The translations under genes and the position numbers were made by a program. Below, piece by piece: positions 15,503 to 24,018 of a stretch of 26,731 bases of DNA. Each line of letters begins with the position of its first letter. Position 1 is the first letter of the stretch. Source of the stretch: JAOAFX01 sp049700315 (GTDB lineage: Bacteria > Hydrothermota > Tepidihabitantia > SM23-42 > JAOAFX01); contig JBNAVN010000034.1 in NCBI GenBank assembly GCA_049700315.1, positions 1 through 26,731 on the forward strand, read 5' to 3'. Below the pieces are notes generated by a model that saw only the letters and a list, made by a program, of their open reading frames with translations, did not search any database and was not told the origin of the DNA.

Positions 15503-16510
15503 CTAAATTTTCACCAGTCTGTTTTTCTCTGCTGATTCATAAAAGGCATCAGTAATACGGGCAACTAACAAGCCATCTTCTGCAGTAAAGGGTGGCTGGC
15601 TTCTCTTTTTCATAGAATCAATAAAGAATTGCGCCTGAAGTTCACAGGCAACTTTGTAGCAATTTTTGGGAATATTTGTAGGTGTTACATTCACCAGTTC
15701 ATTGTGTAATTCTTTATGGATCTTTAATGGATTCAAAAGTGCTGCTCCTTTTCTGCCAAAGATATTACAGTATAAGAAGTCCTTTTCAAAGAGCAATGAC
15801 CAGCCTACTTCAATCGTGAGCAAAGTTCCATCCTTATAGTTTATGATACACATTGCGGTGTCTTCTACACTTGATTCCGGTTCTTTTTTATGGATTGAAG
15901 CAAAGATTGTATCAATTTCTTTATCTTCAAGGAAATAGGTTGTAATCGCCAGAACCTGCGTGCCCATTGTTAGAAAAGCCCCTCCCCCACTTTTCAGAAT
16001 ATCCAATCGCCAATCAGGCAGAATCCATTCTTTTGTACCAATTAACCATCCTGCCTTCAAGTAGTATATGTCACCCAATTCTCCGCCCCTGACAAATTTC
16101 TTGAGGGTTTGAACATCGGGTCTGAAGCGTCCGGTAAGGGCAACAGCAACTTTTTTCTTTGTCCGCTCAACAGCCTTAACAACTTCCTGGGCTTCTTTAC
16201 TATTTATTGCCATTGGATTCTCACATAAGACATTTTTGTCATACTGTAAGGCTGAAATTGTCATTGGTGTATGAAGATAGTTAGGTGTTGAGATCACAAG
16301 CGCATCAATATCTTTATCCTCTATGATCTCTTGAAAATCCTGATATTTTCTTGAAATACCATATTTTGATCCTAAATAATCAAGTTTACGAACATCTGTA
16401 TCACAGATCGCAATGACCTCACAGTCTTCATTTTTTTTGAATATTGGGATGTGGGCAATTTGCGCATGCGCACCACACCCGACAATACCAATATTGATCT
16501 TATCTTTCAT
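15503..16510 (-). CDS. Gfo/Idh/MocA family protein lacking the usual catalytic residues
   Basis: 335 residues with the family's two-domain layout. The N-terminal Rossmann fold keeps the dinucleotide motif Gly-Ile-Val-Gly-Cys-Gly-Ala-His-Ala (8-16) and Ser-Thr-Pro-Asn-Tyr-Leu-His (74-80). The usual Glu-Lys-Pro motif, whose Lys is catalytic, reads Glu97-Asn98-Pro99. In the later Gly-Gly-Gly-Ala-x-x-Asp-x-Gly-x-His motif (175-185) Asp and His are replaced by Thr181 and Gln185. The fold is clear, but a normal sugar or inositol dehydrogenase reaction is doubtful: it may use other residues or be a non-catalytic binding protein. It lies between glnA and lnt, 34 bases after glnA. No substrate can be suggested. 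Confidence 0.85.
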   Translation of the reverse strand: MKDKINIGIVGCGAHAQIAHIPIFKKNEDCEVIAICDTDVRKLDYLGSKYGISRKYQDFQEIIEDKDIDALVISTPNYLHTPMTISALQYDKNVLCENPMAINSKEAQEVVKAVERTKKKVAVALTGRFRPDVQTLKKFVRGGELGDIYYLKAGWLIGTKEWILPDWRLDILKSGGGAFLTMGTQVLAITTYFLEDKEIDTIFASIHKKEPESSVEDTAMCIINYKDGTLLTIEVGWSLLFEKDFLYCNIFGRKGAALLNPLKIHKELHNELVNVTPTNIPKNCYKVACELQAQFFIDSMKKRSQPPFTAEDGLLVARITDAFYESAEKNRLVKI

Positions 16511-16544
16511 TGGTCTGTTCCATTTCTCTCTTTACGCCTGCCCC

Positions 16545-17891
16545 CTATACACCAAGATAAAGATTAAACTCATATGGATGTGGCCTGAGATGGACTTCTT
16601 CAAATTCCTTTGTCTTCACCTCAATCCAGCGTTCAATAAGGTCATTATTGAATACATCGCCCTTAAGCAAAAATTTGTGGTCCTGTTTCAGTGCATTTAT
16701 CGCCTCGTATGAATTGGTTGGTAATTTTTCTTTTCTGTCAGGTTTCAAATTATTCTCAATACCGTCCAGCCCAGCAAGTAGAACTGCACTCATAACAAGA
16801 TAAGGATTACTTGTAGCATCCGGTATGCGATATTCTATATCAAGTTCTTTTTTATTCATTATGTAGGCAGGAACGCGAATTGCTGAGGTGCGACTACCCA
16901 GGGCGAAATCCGTATAAGTTGGTGCCTCAAACCCGGGAATCAATCTCTTATAAGAATTTGTGCTCGGGTTGGTAAAAGCACAGAGCGCCCGCGAGTGATG
17001 AAGAATTCCACCGATATATTTTAGACACAGACCACTAAGGCAGTTTTTTGCCTTTGGATCATAAAAAAGTGAATATCCGTTTTTGCCAAGATATTGATGT
17101 AAGTGCAATCCATTACCTGGCTCACCCAGGAATGGTTTGGGCATAAATGTGAGCCATTTGTTATTTCTCTTTGCCAGTGACTTCAATAAATATTTTGCCA
17201 GAAACAGATTATCTGCTGATTTAATCAACGGCTCCATTAGCAATTCAATTTCCATCTGCCCTCTTGATCCGACTTCATGATGATGATATTTTGATCTTAT
17301 CCCACACCGGGCAAGCAAATTCACCATTTCATTACGCAGATTTGCAAAACGGTCTTCAGGTGGTCCAATATGATAACCACCCTTAAATCTGATAGGATAG
17401 TTAACACTGGCTTCTGATTCGCTCTCCAGGTCAACACGATAATAACTATAACCAGGACCCTCACCATAGACACACCTGTCAAGAATGTAAAATTCCAATT
17501 CAGGTTGAAAAAATACTGTAGTATTGATAATCTTCTTCAGATATTTGCTCGCTTTCTGGGCAATAGTTCTTGAATCCCTCTCATAGGGAATCAGTTTTTC
17601 GGGTAAATAGACACTGCATAGGAAAGAAATGGTCTTTTCTTCATAGAAGGGATCAATGAAACCCGTGCTCAAATCCGGGAAAAGAAGCATATCACCTTTT
17701 TGCACTCCCTTATACCCAGGCAAACTTGAACCATCAACCCCTACACCTTCACTCAATATTTCTTCAAACCGTTCAACCGGTATTGTGATATGATTTAGAT
17801 TGCCGATAAGGGTACAGTATTTAAGGTCAATAAGTTTTATCCCCTCATCAACCAATTTTTTTCTCAAACGGGCAATATTAGGTTTTTTCAT
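16545..17891 (-). CDS. glnA: Glutamine synthetase, type I
   Basis: 448 residues. GlnA condenses ammonia and glutamate with ATP, acting as a cytoplasmic dodecamer. Conserved parts are Val-Asp-Gly-Ser-Ser (52-56), Pro-Glu131-Leu-Glu133-Phe, His-His-His-Glu206-Val-Gly, Gly-Gln-Met-Glu214, Asn-Gly-Leu-His-Leu-His (260-265), Arg316-Leu-Ile-Pro-Gly-Phe-Glu322, Gly-Ser-Arg334-Thr-Ser-Ala and Arg-Pro-His-Pro-Tyr-Glu-Phe near the C-terminus. Metal and substrate ligands appear intact. The adenylylation motif Asn-Leu-Tyr-Asp-Leu-Pro of GSI-beta is absent, so GlnE-type control is not expected. The start at 17891 follows a consensus promoter by 8 bases, with no Shine-Dalgarno. The Gfo/Idh/MocA-like gene and lnt follow on the same strand. 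Confidence 0.95.
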   Translation of the reverse strand: MKKPNIARLRKKLVDEGIKLIDLKYCTLIGNLNHITIPVERFEEILSEGVGVDGSSLPGYKGVQKGDMLLFPDLSTGFIDPFYEEKTISFLCSVYLPEKLIPYERDSRTIAQKASKYLKKIINTTVFFQPELEFYILDRCVYGEGPGYSYYRVDLESESEASVNYPIRFKGGYHIGPPEDRFANLRNEMVNLLARCGIRSKYHHHEVGSRGQMEIELLMEPLIKSADNLFLAKYLLKSLAKRNNKWLTFMPKPFLGEPGNGLHLHQYLGKNGYSLFYDPKAKNCLSGLCLKYIGGILHHSRALCAFTNPSTNSYKRLIPGFEAPTYTDFALGSRTSAIRVPAYIMNKKELDIEYRIPDATSNPYLVMSAVLLAGLDGIENNLKPDRKEKLPTNSYEAINALKQDHKFLLKGDVFNNDLIERWIEVKTKEFEEVHLRPHPYEFNLYLGV

Positions 17892-17899
17892 AGTAACTG

Positions 17900-17927
17900 A
17901 TTATAGACAAAAAAACTGAATTGTCAA
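17900..17927 (-). promoter_or_regulatory. Consensus promoter of glnA, near-leaderless configuration
   Basis: Minus-strand TTGACA (17922-17927), 16-base spacer, perfect TATAAT (17900-17905), then 8 bases to the ATG at 17891. No Shine-Dalgarno fits in the interval. It lies in the 54-base gap after lipB. Confidence 0.75.
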
Positions 17928-17945
17928 TAAATCTTACAAACCGGA

Positions 17946-18596
17946 TTATACCACGCAATTCTTTTGAAAAATTTTTATAAAATTCTCAATAATTCCTTTT
18001 TTTACAGCCTCCATAGGTATTTGCCTTCTCAAAATTTCCTGCATAGAAGTCATCTTAATATCTTTAAATCCGCAGGGGTATATCAAATCAAAATATTGCA
18101 AATCAATATTCACATTCAAGGCAAAGCCATGAAAACTCACCCACCTCTTGACCGCGATTCCGATTGAACAGATCTTCTTCTCCTGAACCCACACACCAAT
18201 CATTTTTTCTCGCTTTTTCGCACAAATATCAAAATCATAAAGTGTCTCAATGATTACATCTTCAAGTTTATCAATAAAAGGCTTTATCCCTGCCAGACCC
18301 TGTTTGATATTACATATCGGATAACCAACAACTTGCCCCGGACCATGAAATGTCACATCTCCGCCACGCTCAATTTGAAAAAAATCAATCCCTTTTTCTT
18401 TTAATAACTGAATTGGAATCTTAATATTGTCTCTATTACCTGATTTCCCGAGTGTCACAACTGGATTGTGCTCAACAAGTATGAGTGTATCAGCAATTTC
18501 ATTATGAACTCTTTTTTCATGGAGCATCTTTTGAATATCCCAGGCCTCTTTGTAGTTCTTTCTGCCCAAATCCAGCATATCCATTACATTCTGCAT
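17946..18596 (-). CDS. lipB: Lipoyl(octanoyl) transferase LipB
   Basis: 216 residues from ATG 18596, which has AGGA 7 bases upstream; an in-frame GTG at 18614 is an alternative giving 222 residues. LipB moves octanoate from acyl carrier protein to lipoyl domains. Family motifs are Asp-Leu-Gly (near 9-11), Leu-Val-Glu-His-Asn-Pro-Val-Val-Thr-Leu-Gly, Arg-Gly-Gly-Asp-Val-Thr-Phe-His-Gly-Pro-Gly-Gln, the catalytic Lys141 before Ile-Cys-Ser-Ile-Gly-Ile, Ser-Phe-His-Gly-Phe-Ala-Leu-Asn and the nucleophile Cys175 in Tyr-Pro-Cys-Gly. The catalytic pair is intact. No lipA or lipoylated enzyme lies nearby. It follows the BFD-like gene by about 80 bases with no convincing promoter between. Confidence 0.93.
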   Translation of the reverse strand: MQNVMDMLDLGRKNYKEAWDIQKMLHEKRVHNEIADTLILVEHNPVVTLGKSGNRDNIKIPIQLLKEKGIDFFQIERGGDVTFHGPGQVVGYPICNIKQGLAGIKPFIDKLEDVIIETLYDFDICAKKREKMIGVWVQEKKICSIGIAVKRWVSFHGFALNVNIDLQYFDLIYPCGFKDIKMTSMQEILRRQIPMEAVKKGIIENFIKIFQKNCVV

Positions 18597-18675
18597 AAAT
18601 TCATCCTGAGACACATTATGTCACAATTAAAAAATTTCTACGACCTGCGTCTCAACCTCAACTCATAAACTATTC

Positions 18676-18924
18676 TTACTTCGTTGCCTTGATAGGTACT
18701 GGTTTGGTAGGTGGTCTATAAGTCGGCTGTCTAATCTCTTCTATCGGAACATTCAATTCCCTGGACAGAATGCGTGCAATATGTCTTCTACAACCCTTGC
18801 CCTGGCATAGTCCCATAGTTACGCGCAGAACCCTTTTCAATTCATCCATTGTGCGGTACCCTTCTCTTATTTTCTGAATTATCTCTTCTTCAGTGATATC
18901 TTCGCACCTACAGATGATTTTCAT
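18676..18924 (-). CDS. Small BFD-like [2Fe-2S] protein
   Basis: 82 residues with Cys5-x-Cys7 and Cys40-x4-Cys45, the spacing of the BFD-like [2Fe-2S] domain. Flanking residues also fit: Arg-Cys-Glu-Asp-Ile-Thr-Glu-Glu-Glu-Ile at the start, Gly-Leu-Cys-Gln-Gly-Lys-Gly-Cys in the middle, and a proline-rich tail (Arg-Pro-Pro-Thr-Lys-Pro-Val-Pro). This form usually occurs as a subunit or C-terminal domain of FAD-dependent amine or hydroxyproline dehydrogenases (sarcosine-oxidase-alpha/OoxA-like). Here it is free-standing and no flavoprotein is in the window, so its partner is unknown. A modest Shine-Dalgarno (AGGTAAGAT) abuts the ATG at 18924. lipB follows. Confidence 0.85.
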   Translation of the reverse strand: MKIICRCEDITEEEIIQKIREGYRTMDELKRVLRVTMGLCQGKGCRRHIARILSRELNVPIEEIRQPTYRPPTKPVPIKATK

Positions 18925-18971
18925 ATCTTACCTAACCGGATAGAGCCACATATCAAGTCAAACAAAAATTC

Positions 18972-21764
18972 TCAGAAATTCAATCCTACACCTACTCTCA
19001 TTCTGAATCCAGGATTCCAGTGTAGAGGATTATTATAATAGAAAGTTCGCGCCTTAACATATTCTTCTCTCAATTCATACGGATTGCATAAACCATCATG
19101 ATTGTAATCAGCCTGAGGTGTGTAGTATGCACTCGCAAGCGAAATATTTGAAAATTGACCGATATTTATCGTTGAAGACTGGCCATCATCATCTGGTCTG
19201 CCAGTTGTACTGTAGACTGAAGTAATCTGCTCGGTATTGAACAGGTTATACAAATTCGTGAATATAACAAATTTCAATTTGCTGATCGTTATCGCTTTTG
19301 TAATATTGGCATCCACATTGATGTATCCGGGGATGCGCGCTGAATTGTCATCGCCGAGTTTATTTCCCTTTGAATCAGTAGGTGTATATGGAAAGCCTGA
19401 GTGGTAAGAAAAAATAAAGTCACTGGTCACATTACGCAGGGGTAGAATAATGAAACCCTCGGGGACTTCAAAGCCCAACGCTGAATTAACAATATGCCGT
19501 TCATCAAAATCTAACCAGTAATCAATGCGGGGTATTGGATATTCACCAGTAATGGGATCTGGATCTTCAAGATAAACATTGTAGTAATTCTGCCAGGCTG
19601 AAGAAGCAGTTCCTTTAGCAAATTGAAGCGTATAAGATATATCAAAAGACCAGTAATTCAACATTCTCTTTTTCAAAGTTAGTTCAACTCCTTTCACATT
19701 ACCATAATCAAGATTCCTCACCTGGTAATAAGCATAAGGTAGCACATCAATCTTCTGGGTCTGAATGAGATCATAAATATCTTTGTAATATGCAATAAAA
19801 CCAAGAGCGAATATATCAGAGAGTTGGTTTTCATAGCCCATTTCATAGGCAACAGTCTTTTCCACTGTAAGATTGGGATTGCCAACGACTGAATTGAATC
19901 TTCTCAGAAGCAACCAGACAACCTCAGGTTCAGTTGAGCGATATAGATCATGCGCAGTAGGTGTTTGATAAAAGTGTCCGTAATTGAAACGGAATTTTGA
20001 ACGTTCAGTAATAGGCATTGAAAAACCAAGCCTGGGCGAAAGCCTAATTTTAGGTGGAGTTTTAATCACCACGGAATCTGTGATATCAGAAGGATTTTCT
20101 AATCCACTTGCCTTGGAATCAAAATAATCAAGCCTTATTCCCAGTCGAGTAATGATTCCCTCAAAATCCATTCTATCCTGTACATAAAATGCACCCTTTA
20201 GAGGATTCTTATTATATCTGTCCCAGAAAGGAGTGAGATAAAATGGAAGGTTGTTGTCAAACCAGCCGACATTCTGAGAAATAATATTAAACCCAGTCTT
20301 GAATTCATGGACTTCACCAATTGCATTGGTATAGGCAAAGTTGAATTGATAATCACGATTGAAAAAATACCGCCACATTCTATCATCGCCGACCGTGTAG
20401 AAAAAGCCAGTTGCACCATATGGATTTTTCCTTAAACTCCTGGCTGTGGAACGTTCAAATTCAACATAATGGTACGGCATATCAGGAAGCGCCAAAGAAT
20501 CAATCAAATATGATTTTATCAGGGTATCAGGAATTTCAAGTAAGAGTTCGGGGAAATGATTTGCCTTGAAAATATAATCTTCATACCATTTGCGCCCCTG
20601 TCTCTGTTCTTCTTCTAAATCCCTGACTGCATAGAACCTTGTATTCTTTGTATATCCAATTTTGGCTTCCATGATTGATTTTGTCGTAGGCATATAGTTG
20701 AATGTCAGACTTCCTAAATATCCTTTTCTTAACTCCGCAGCCCTGTGGTCAAGATTATAAATCATGCTCAACTCACCCCAGATATCGCTGTAGTATTGAT
20801 ACATTTCCCTCTGATAAAATCCTGATAAGATTACCTTGCCCTTTGCGTTAGGCAACCTATAAGCCAATTTACCCTGTGCCTTGTAGTCAAACCGTGGTGA
20901 AATAATTTTGTATTTTGCCCGCTGATGGGCATCAGTAAGGTACGATTCACCAGAAACGAAATATCTCAATCGTGATTTTGGCAGAACACTCCCACCAAGG
21001 CTCAATTCATACTGATTATAACCATAATTTAACTTATCCGAAGAGAAAATTTCATCTGTCGTGTAGATAAAATTGCCGCTTGTTCTGTCACCGCCTTCAC
21101 GCGTAACAATATTTACAACACCGGATAATGCCTCACCATATTCTGCATCAAATCCGCCGGTGATAACACCAATCTCTTCCACTGCTTCCTTATTAATCTG
21201 GACTGACTGTGTCCCGTAGTGAGGCGCCTTTGCCAGAACTCCATCCACATAATAGGCAATCTCCGTACTTCTACCACCCCTGATATGAGTTCCCTGACTG
21301 CTACTTGAAACACCAGCCTGAAGTGTTATTATTTGATTGATTTCGCTAATAGGAAGTTTCTTGATATCTTCGGCTGTTGAAGTATGTGTTGTCTGCGTCT
21401 GGGTCCTGATGACAATTGGTTTTTCTTCAACGACCACTATCGGTTCCAGAACTATCGCGCCAGGAGATAGTTTGAAATCAATGTTTGATGTTTGATTGGT
21501 TGTAACAACAACATTCTTTTTTGTAACTGAATTGTATCCAATATATGACGCCGTAACTTCATAGGTCCCTACAGGTACAAAAGGAATGACATAAACACCA
21601 TTCTCATCAGTAGATGCTCCGAACTCTGTTCCCTCAATCACCACATTGACACCGATCAATATGTCACCGTTAGAATTATCCACCACCTTGCCCTGGATCC
21701 TGCCCATTCCAACTGCCAGAACAAAGGACACGACCAGAACCAGGCATAATGAAATGCGCATCAT
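18972..21764 (-). CDS. TonB-dependent outer-membrane receptor with carboxypeptidase-regulatory-like N-domain
   Basis: 930 residues from ATG 21764. A perfect AAGGAGGT stands 4 bases upstream and a signal peptide follows (Arg3, Leu/Val core to about residue 20). An open frame to 21935 would read through the tRNA on its antisense strand and is rejected. After the signal comes a CarboxypepD_reg-like beta-sandwich (about 22-105, Gly-Lys-Val-Val-Asp, Gly-Val-Tyr-Val-Ile-Pro, Ala-Ser-Tyr-Ile-Gly-Tyr). Then come a plug domain (about 120-240, Ile-Arg-Gly-Gly-Arg-Ser and Gly-Gly-Phe-Asp-Ala-Glu-Tyr-Gly-Glu-Ala-Leu-Ser-Gly) and a beta-barrel ending in aromatic Phe. This is the SusC/CirA-like layout; the ligand is unknown. 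No SusD-like partner or TonB/ExbBD genes lie nearby. Confidence 0.93.
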   Translation of the reverse strand: MMRISLCLVLVVSFVLAVGMGRIQGKVVDNSNGDILIGVNVVIEGTEFGASTDENGVYVIPFVPVGTYEVTASYIGYNSVTKKNVVVTTNQTSNIDFKLSPGAIVLEPIVVVEEKPIVIRTQTQTTHTSTAEDIKKLPISEINQIITLQAGVSSSSQGTHIRGGRSTEIAYYVDGVLAKAPHYGTQSVQINKEAVEEIGVITGGFDAEYGEALSGVVNIVTREGGDRTSGNFIYTTDEIFSSDKLNYGYNQYELSLGGSVLPKSRLRYFVSGESYLTDAHQRAKYKIISPRFDYKAQGKLAYRLPNAKGKVILSGFYQREMYQYYSDIWGELSMIYNLDHRAAELRKGYLGSLTFNYMPTTKSIMEAKIGYTKNTRFYAVRDLEEEQRQGRKWYEDYIFKANHFPELLLEIPDTLIKSYLIDSLALPDMPYHYVEFERSTARSLRKNPYGATGFFYTVGDDRMWRYFFNRDYQFNFAYTNAIGEVHEFKTGFNIISQNVGWFDNNLPFYLTPFWDRYNKNPLKGAFYVQDRMDFEGIITRLGIRLDYFDSKASGLENPSDITDSVVIKTPPKIRLSPRLGFSMPITERSKFRFNYGHFYQTPTAHDLYRSTEPEVVWLLLRRFNSVVGNPNLTVEKTVAYEMGYENQLSDIFALGFIAYYKDIYDLIQTQKIDVLPYAYYQVRNLDYGNVKGVELTLKKRMLNYWSFDISYTLQFAKGTASSAWQNYYNVYLEDPDPITGEYPIPRIDYWLDFDERHIVNSALGFEVPEGFIILPLRNVTSDFIFSYHSGFPYTPTDSKGNKLGDDNSARIPGYINVDANITKAITISKLKFVIFTNLYNLFNTEQITSVYSTTGRPDDDGQSSTINIGQFSNISLASAYYTPQADYNHDGLCNPYELREEYVKARTFYYNNPLHWNPGFRMRVGVGLNF

Positions 21765-21768
21765 CTTG

Positions 21769-21776
21769 ACCTCCTT
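21769..21776 (-). promoter_or_regulatory. Perfect Shine-Dalgarno of the TonB-dependent receptor
   Basis: Minus-strand AAGGAGGT precedes two adjacent ATG codons (21764 and 21761). It places the true start well downstream of the long open frame that runs across the tRNA. Confidence 0.85.
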
Positions 21777-21786
21777 TGCTATCATA

Positions 21787-21814
21787 AGAATATTCAAATT
21801 TCTTTTGTTGTCAA
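21787..21814 (-). promoter_or_regulatory. Promoter of the TonB-dependent receptor
   Basis: Minus-strand TTGACA (21809-21814), 16-base spacer, TATTCT (21787-21792), with initiation expected near 21780 and a short leader carrying the Shine-Dalgarno. It is divergent from the tRNA promoter, with the two -35 boxes 6 bases apart. Confidence 0.6.
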
Positions 21815-21820
21815 GCCATA

Positions 21821-21849
21821 TTGACATTCGGCGAATTTTCAGATATAAT
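21821..21849 (+). promoter_or_regulatory. Consensus promoter of tRNA-Gly
   Basis: TTGACA (21821-21826), 17-base spacer, TATAAT (21844-21849): perfect consensus in both boxes. Transcription should start about 22 bases before the mature tRNA 5' end. Confidence 0.8.
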
Positions 21850-21878
21850 CTTTTAGGATGTGGAGAAACTTTCAGTGT

Positions 21879-21950
21879 GCGGGTGTAGCTCAGCGGTGGA
21901 GCATCGGCTTCCCAAGCCGAGGGTCGCGGGTTCAAATCCCGTCGCCCGCT
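21879..21950 (+). tRNA. tRNA-Gly(CCC)
   Basis: 72 bases fold as a full cloverleaf. The 7-bp acceptor stem has one G-T pair, the D stem is GCTC/GAGC and the anticodon stem is TCGGC/GCCGA. The 7-base anticodon loop TTCCCAA has anticodon CCC at 21911-21913, and the T arm is GCGGG/CCCGT around TTCAAAT. The discriminator is T, usual for bacterial glycine tRNAs, and no CCA is encoded. It reads GGG codons. A consensus promoter lies upstream; a TPR-lipoprotein/lptF/lptG cluster follows on the same strand with no visible terminator between. Confidence 0.95.
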
Positions 21951-22012
21951 TTGTTCAAGCTTCTAACTTGCAAGCACCAATATATTCAATTTCCTTTTTC
22001 CGTGTTTTAGCA

Positions 22013-22771
22013 ATGTACTACCGGGTTAAATACTGTCTTCTGATCATTTCAATCTTATCATGCACATTATTGCCCAGACCAAATATTTATAGAAAAGGCG
22101 TTGAGAATTACCAAAACAAAGACTATGAGAGAGCAATAAAATATTTTACAGATTTTTACAAAAAATCACCGTCCGGAGATTCAACTCTTTTCTATCTTTA
22201 CAATTGCTACATCAAGACTGGAAACATTGATGCAAGTATAAAAATTCTTGAAGAACTTGTTAGAAGGAAAAATCCCGGCGAGCAAATCTATTTCAATCTT
22301 TTTAATTATTACCGTCAAACAAATCTCTACTACAAAATCAATCAACTTTTGCTAAATTGTCCTGTATCAGTCCTTCACAGGTTTGACCGGTCCTGTGCAC
22401 TGACCCAGCAACTCTGTGCAGAAATCTTTACCGGTGCAACAACGAATAACAAAATCAAGAATCCGATTGCGTATGCAATAAAAAAGGGATTTTTGCAACC
22501 CGCACCCGATGGCAATTTCTACGCGAATGACACAATAAAACTGAACAATTTTATTCTCTTGTTAGATAGTTTCCTTCCTCCAAAGAATCCTGACAGATTT
22601 TTTTTGATGAAGAATATAAGTTCAGATTCCTATCTCTATGTGCCATATATGAGACTTGTAGAATTTAACATCATAGACTTTGATGAAAACATAAATCCCG
22701 AAATGACTGTCCTGATTAGTCAGGCTGTACAGTCAATCAATTCTTTAAAAAACAAGGGATTCATTAAATGA
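22013..22771 (+). CDS. TPR-containing predicted lipoprotein of unknown function
   Basis: 252 residues from ATG 22013. The open frame extends back to 21860, but that part is merely the tRNA read as protein. The N-terminus has Arg4/Lys6, a hydrophobic core and Ile-Leu-Ser-Cys17, a plausible lipobox. Residues about 25-95 form two tetratricopeptide repeats (Gly-Val-Glu-Asn-Tyr-Gln-Asn-Lys-Asp-Tyr-Glu-Arg-Ala-Ile, then Leu-Tyr-Asn-Cys-Tyr-Ile-Lys-Thr-Gly-Asn-Ile-Asp-Ala-Ser-Ile). The remaining 150 residues match nothing I recognise. The stop overlaps the lptF start by four bases (ATGA), so translation is coupled with the LPS exporter genes and an envelope role is likely. No clear Shine-Dalgarno precedes the ATG. 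Confidence 0.75.
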   Translation: MYYRVKYCLLIISILSCTLLPRPNIYRKGVENYQNKDYERAIKYFTDFYKKSPSGDSTLFYLYNCYIKTGNIDASIKILEELVRRKNPGEQIYFNLFNYYRQTNLYYKINQLLLNCPVSVLHRFDRSCALTQQLCAEIFTGATTNNKIKNPIAYAIKKGFLQPAPDGNFYANDTIKLNNFILLLDSFLPPKNPDRFFLMKNISSDSYLYVPYMRLVEFNIIDFDENINPEMTVLISQAVQSINSLKNKGFIK

Positions 22772-24018
22772 ACCGCCTAATCGACCGATATTTTATAAAG
22801 GAATTCATTCCGCCATTTCTTTTTTCTATCTTTGCCCTCACTTTTATACTTTTAATGGACCAACTTTTTCGACTCATAGATCTATTTGTCCGTAAAGGAC
22901 TTGCCTTGAGCATTGTGGGGCAAATTCTCATTTATAATCTCCCCCTGATCATATCCTATACCACTCCCATGGCAATTTTGATTGCCATCGTGATGAGCTT
23001 TGGACGATTCAGCCATGATAACGAGATACTTGCCTTAAAGACCAGCGGGGTTTCATTCCTAAAAATGATGAGAACACCCGCAGTTGTCGTCGTAATAATT
23101 ATGATTGCGCTGGCAATTTTCAATAATTACTTTTTGCCGGAGGCAAATCATCGTGGAAGAAACCTGATGTATGATATTGCCCGAAAAAGACCAGCAGTAC
23201 GCCTTTCTGATGGCGTGTTCACAAATGAATTTCCCGGCTATACAATCTATATTGCAAAAAAAATTGAGAAGACCGGTGACATTTTTGATGTTACAATCTA
23301 TGATTTGAGAAACAATACAATTACTACGGCGCCAAATGGCAATCTACAATCAATTGAAGCTGAAGATATTATGCAGTTTGTTCTCTTCAACGGCGAATTC
23401 CATCAATTGATAGATAATACCAAATATCAGAAGACACGTTTTAGTAAACAGGTCATAAACATTCCGATAAATACAGAGCTTATCAGAAAAGAAAGGAATG
23501 TACGAAGTGACGATGAACTGAACCTTCCAAGTCTGTTGTCAAATATTCAAACAGTTTCTGCAGAAATTGAAAAGGTCAAGATAGAGATAGATGAAACCGC
23601 AAAAACTGCTATTGACAAATACACGACCGGTGAAATTGAGAGAACTCAGATCGTTAGATTCCAAATTGAACAGAAGATTTCAATCATTAAAAGTAAATTA
23701 AGAAACCGGGCGCGTTATTTTATTGAGTTGAACAAGAAATTTTCCCTTGCCTTTGTCTGCCTTGTATTTTTGATAATTGGTGCACCACTGGGTTATCTTT
23801 TCAGAAAAGGTGGGATCGCTGGTTTGTTGCTTGGCATATTATTATTTTCCTGCTATTATATCTTGCTCTTAACCGGTGAGGAATTTGCTGACCGCAGAAA
23901 CTTCTCGCCTTTCTGGGCAATGTGGTTGCCAAATTTTGTTCTGCTCATTCCAGGTATAATCCTCTTATGGCTTGCTGAATATGAACACCTGCCGTTTGTG
24001 AGGAAAAAAACTCTATGA
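22768..24018 (+). CDS. LptF/LptG family permease of the LPS export ABC transporter (first copy)
   Basis: 416 residues of the YjgP/YjgQ permease family. Three N-terminal membrane helices (about 13-35, 48-75, 98-118), a periplasmic beta-jellyroll (about 120-225) and three C-terminal helices (about 307-405). An extra, strongly charged predicted coiled coil (about 240-300, rich in Glu-Ile-Glu-Lys) sits between jellyroll and helix four. LptF and LptG pair with the ATPase LptB to pull LPS from the inner membrane. By order it would be lptF, but F and G cannot be told apart safely by eye. It overlaps both neighbours by ATGA junctions. lptB, lptC and lptA are not in the window. Confidence 0.9.
   Translation: MNRLIDRYFIKEFIPPFLFSIFALTFILLMDQLFRLIDLFVRKGLALSIVGQILIYNLPLIISYTTPMAILIAIVMSFGRFSHDNEILALKTSGVSFLKMMRTPAVVVVIIMIALAIFNNYFLPEANHRGRNLMYDIARKRPAVRLSDGVFTNEFPGYTIYIAKKIEKTGDIFDVTIYDLRNNTITTAPNGNLQSIEAEDIMQFVLFNGEFHQLIDNTKYQKTRFSKQVINIPINTELIRKERNVRSDDELNLPSLLSNIQTVSAEIEKVKIEIDETAKTAIDKYTTGEIERTQIVRFQIEQKISIIKSKLRNRARYFIELNKKFSLAFVCLVFLIIGAPLGYLFRKGGIAGLLLGILLFSCYYILLLTGEEFADRRNFSPFWAMWLPNFVLLIPGIILLWLAEYEHLPFVRKKTL

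Noticed and set aside
18925..18961. Leaderless promoter for the BFD-like gene (TTGACT at 18956-18961)
   Set aside because: The nearest -10-like hexamer would need a spacer of about 21 bases, and a modest Shine-Dalgarno is present, so it does not fit the pattern.
21765..21935. N-terminal extension of the TonB receptor across the antisense strand of the tRNA
   Set aside because: It reads the tRNA complement. The perfect Shine-Dalgarno and the signal peptide place the start at 21764.
21860..22012. N-terminal extension of the TPR protein through the tRNA (reading Cys-Ser-Ser-Ala-Val-Glu-His-Arg)
   Set aside because: This is the well-known translation of a tRNA gene, not protein. The mature tRNA occupies 21879-21950, and a signal peptide starts at 22013.
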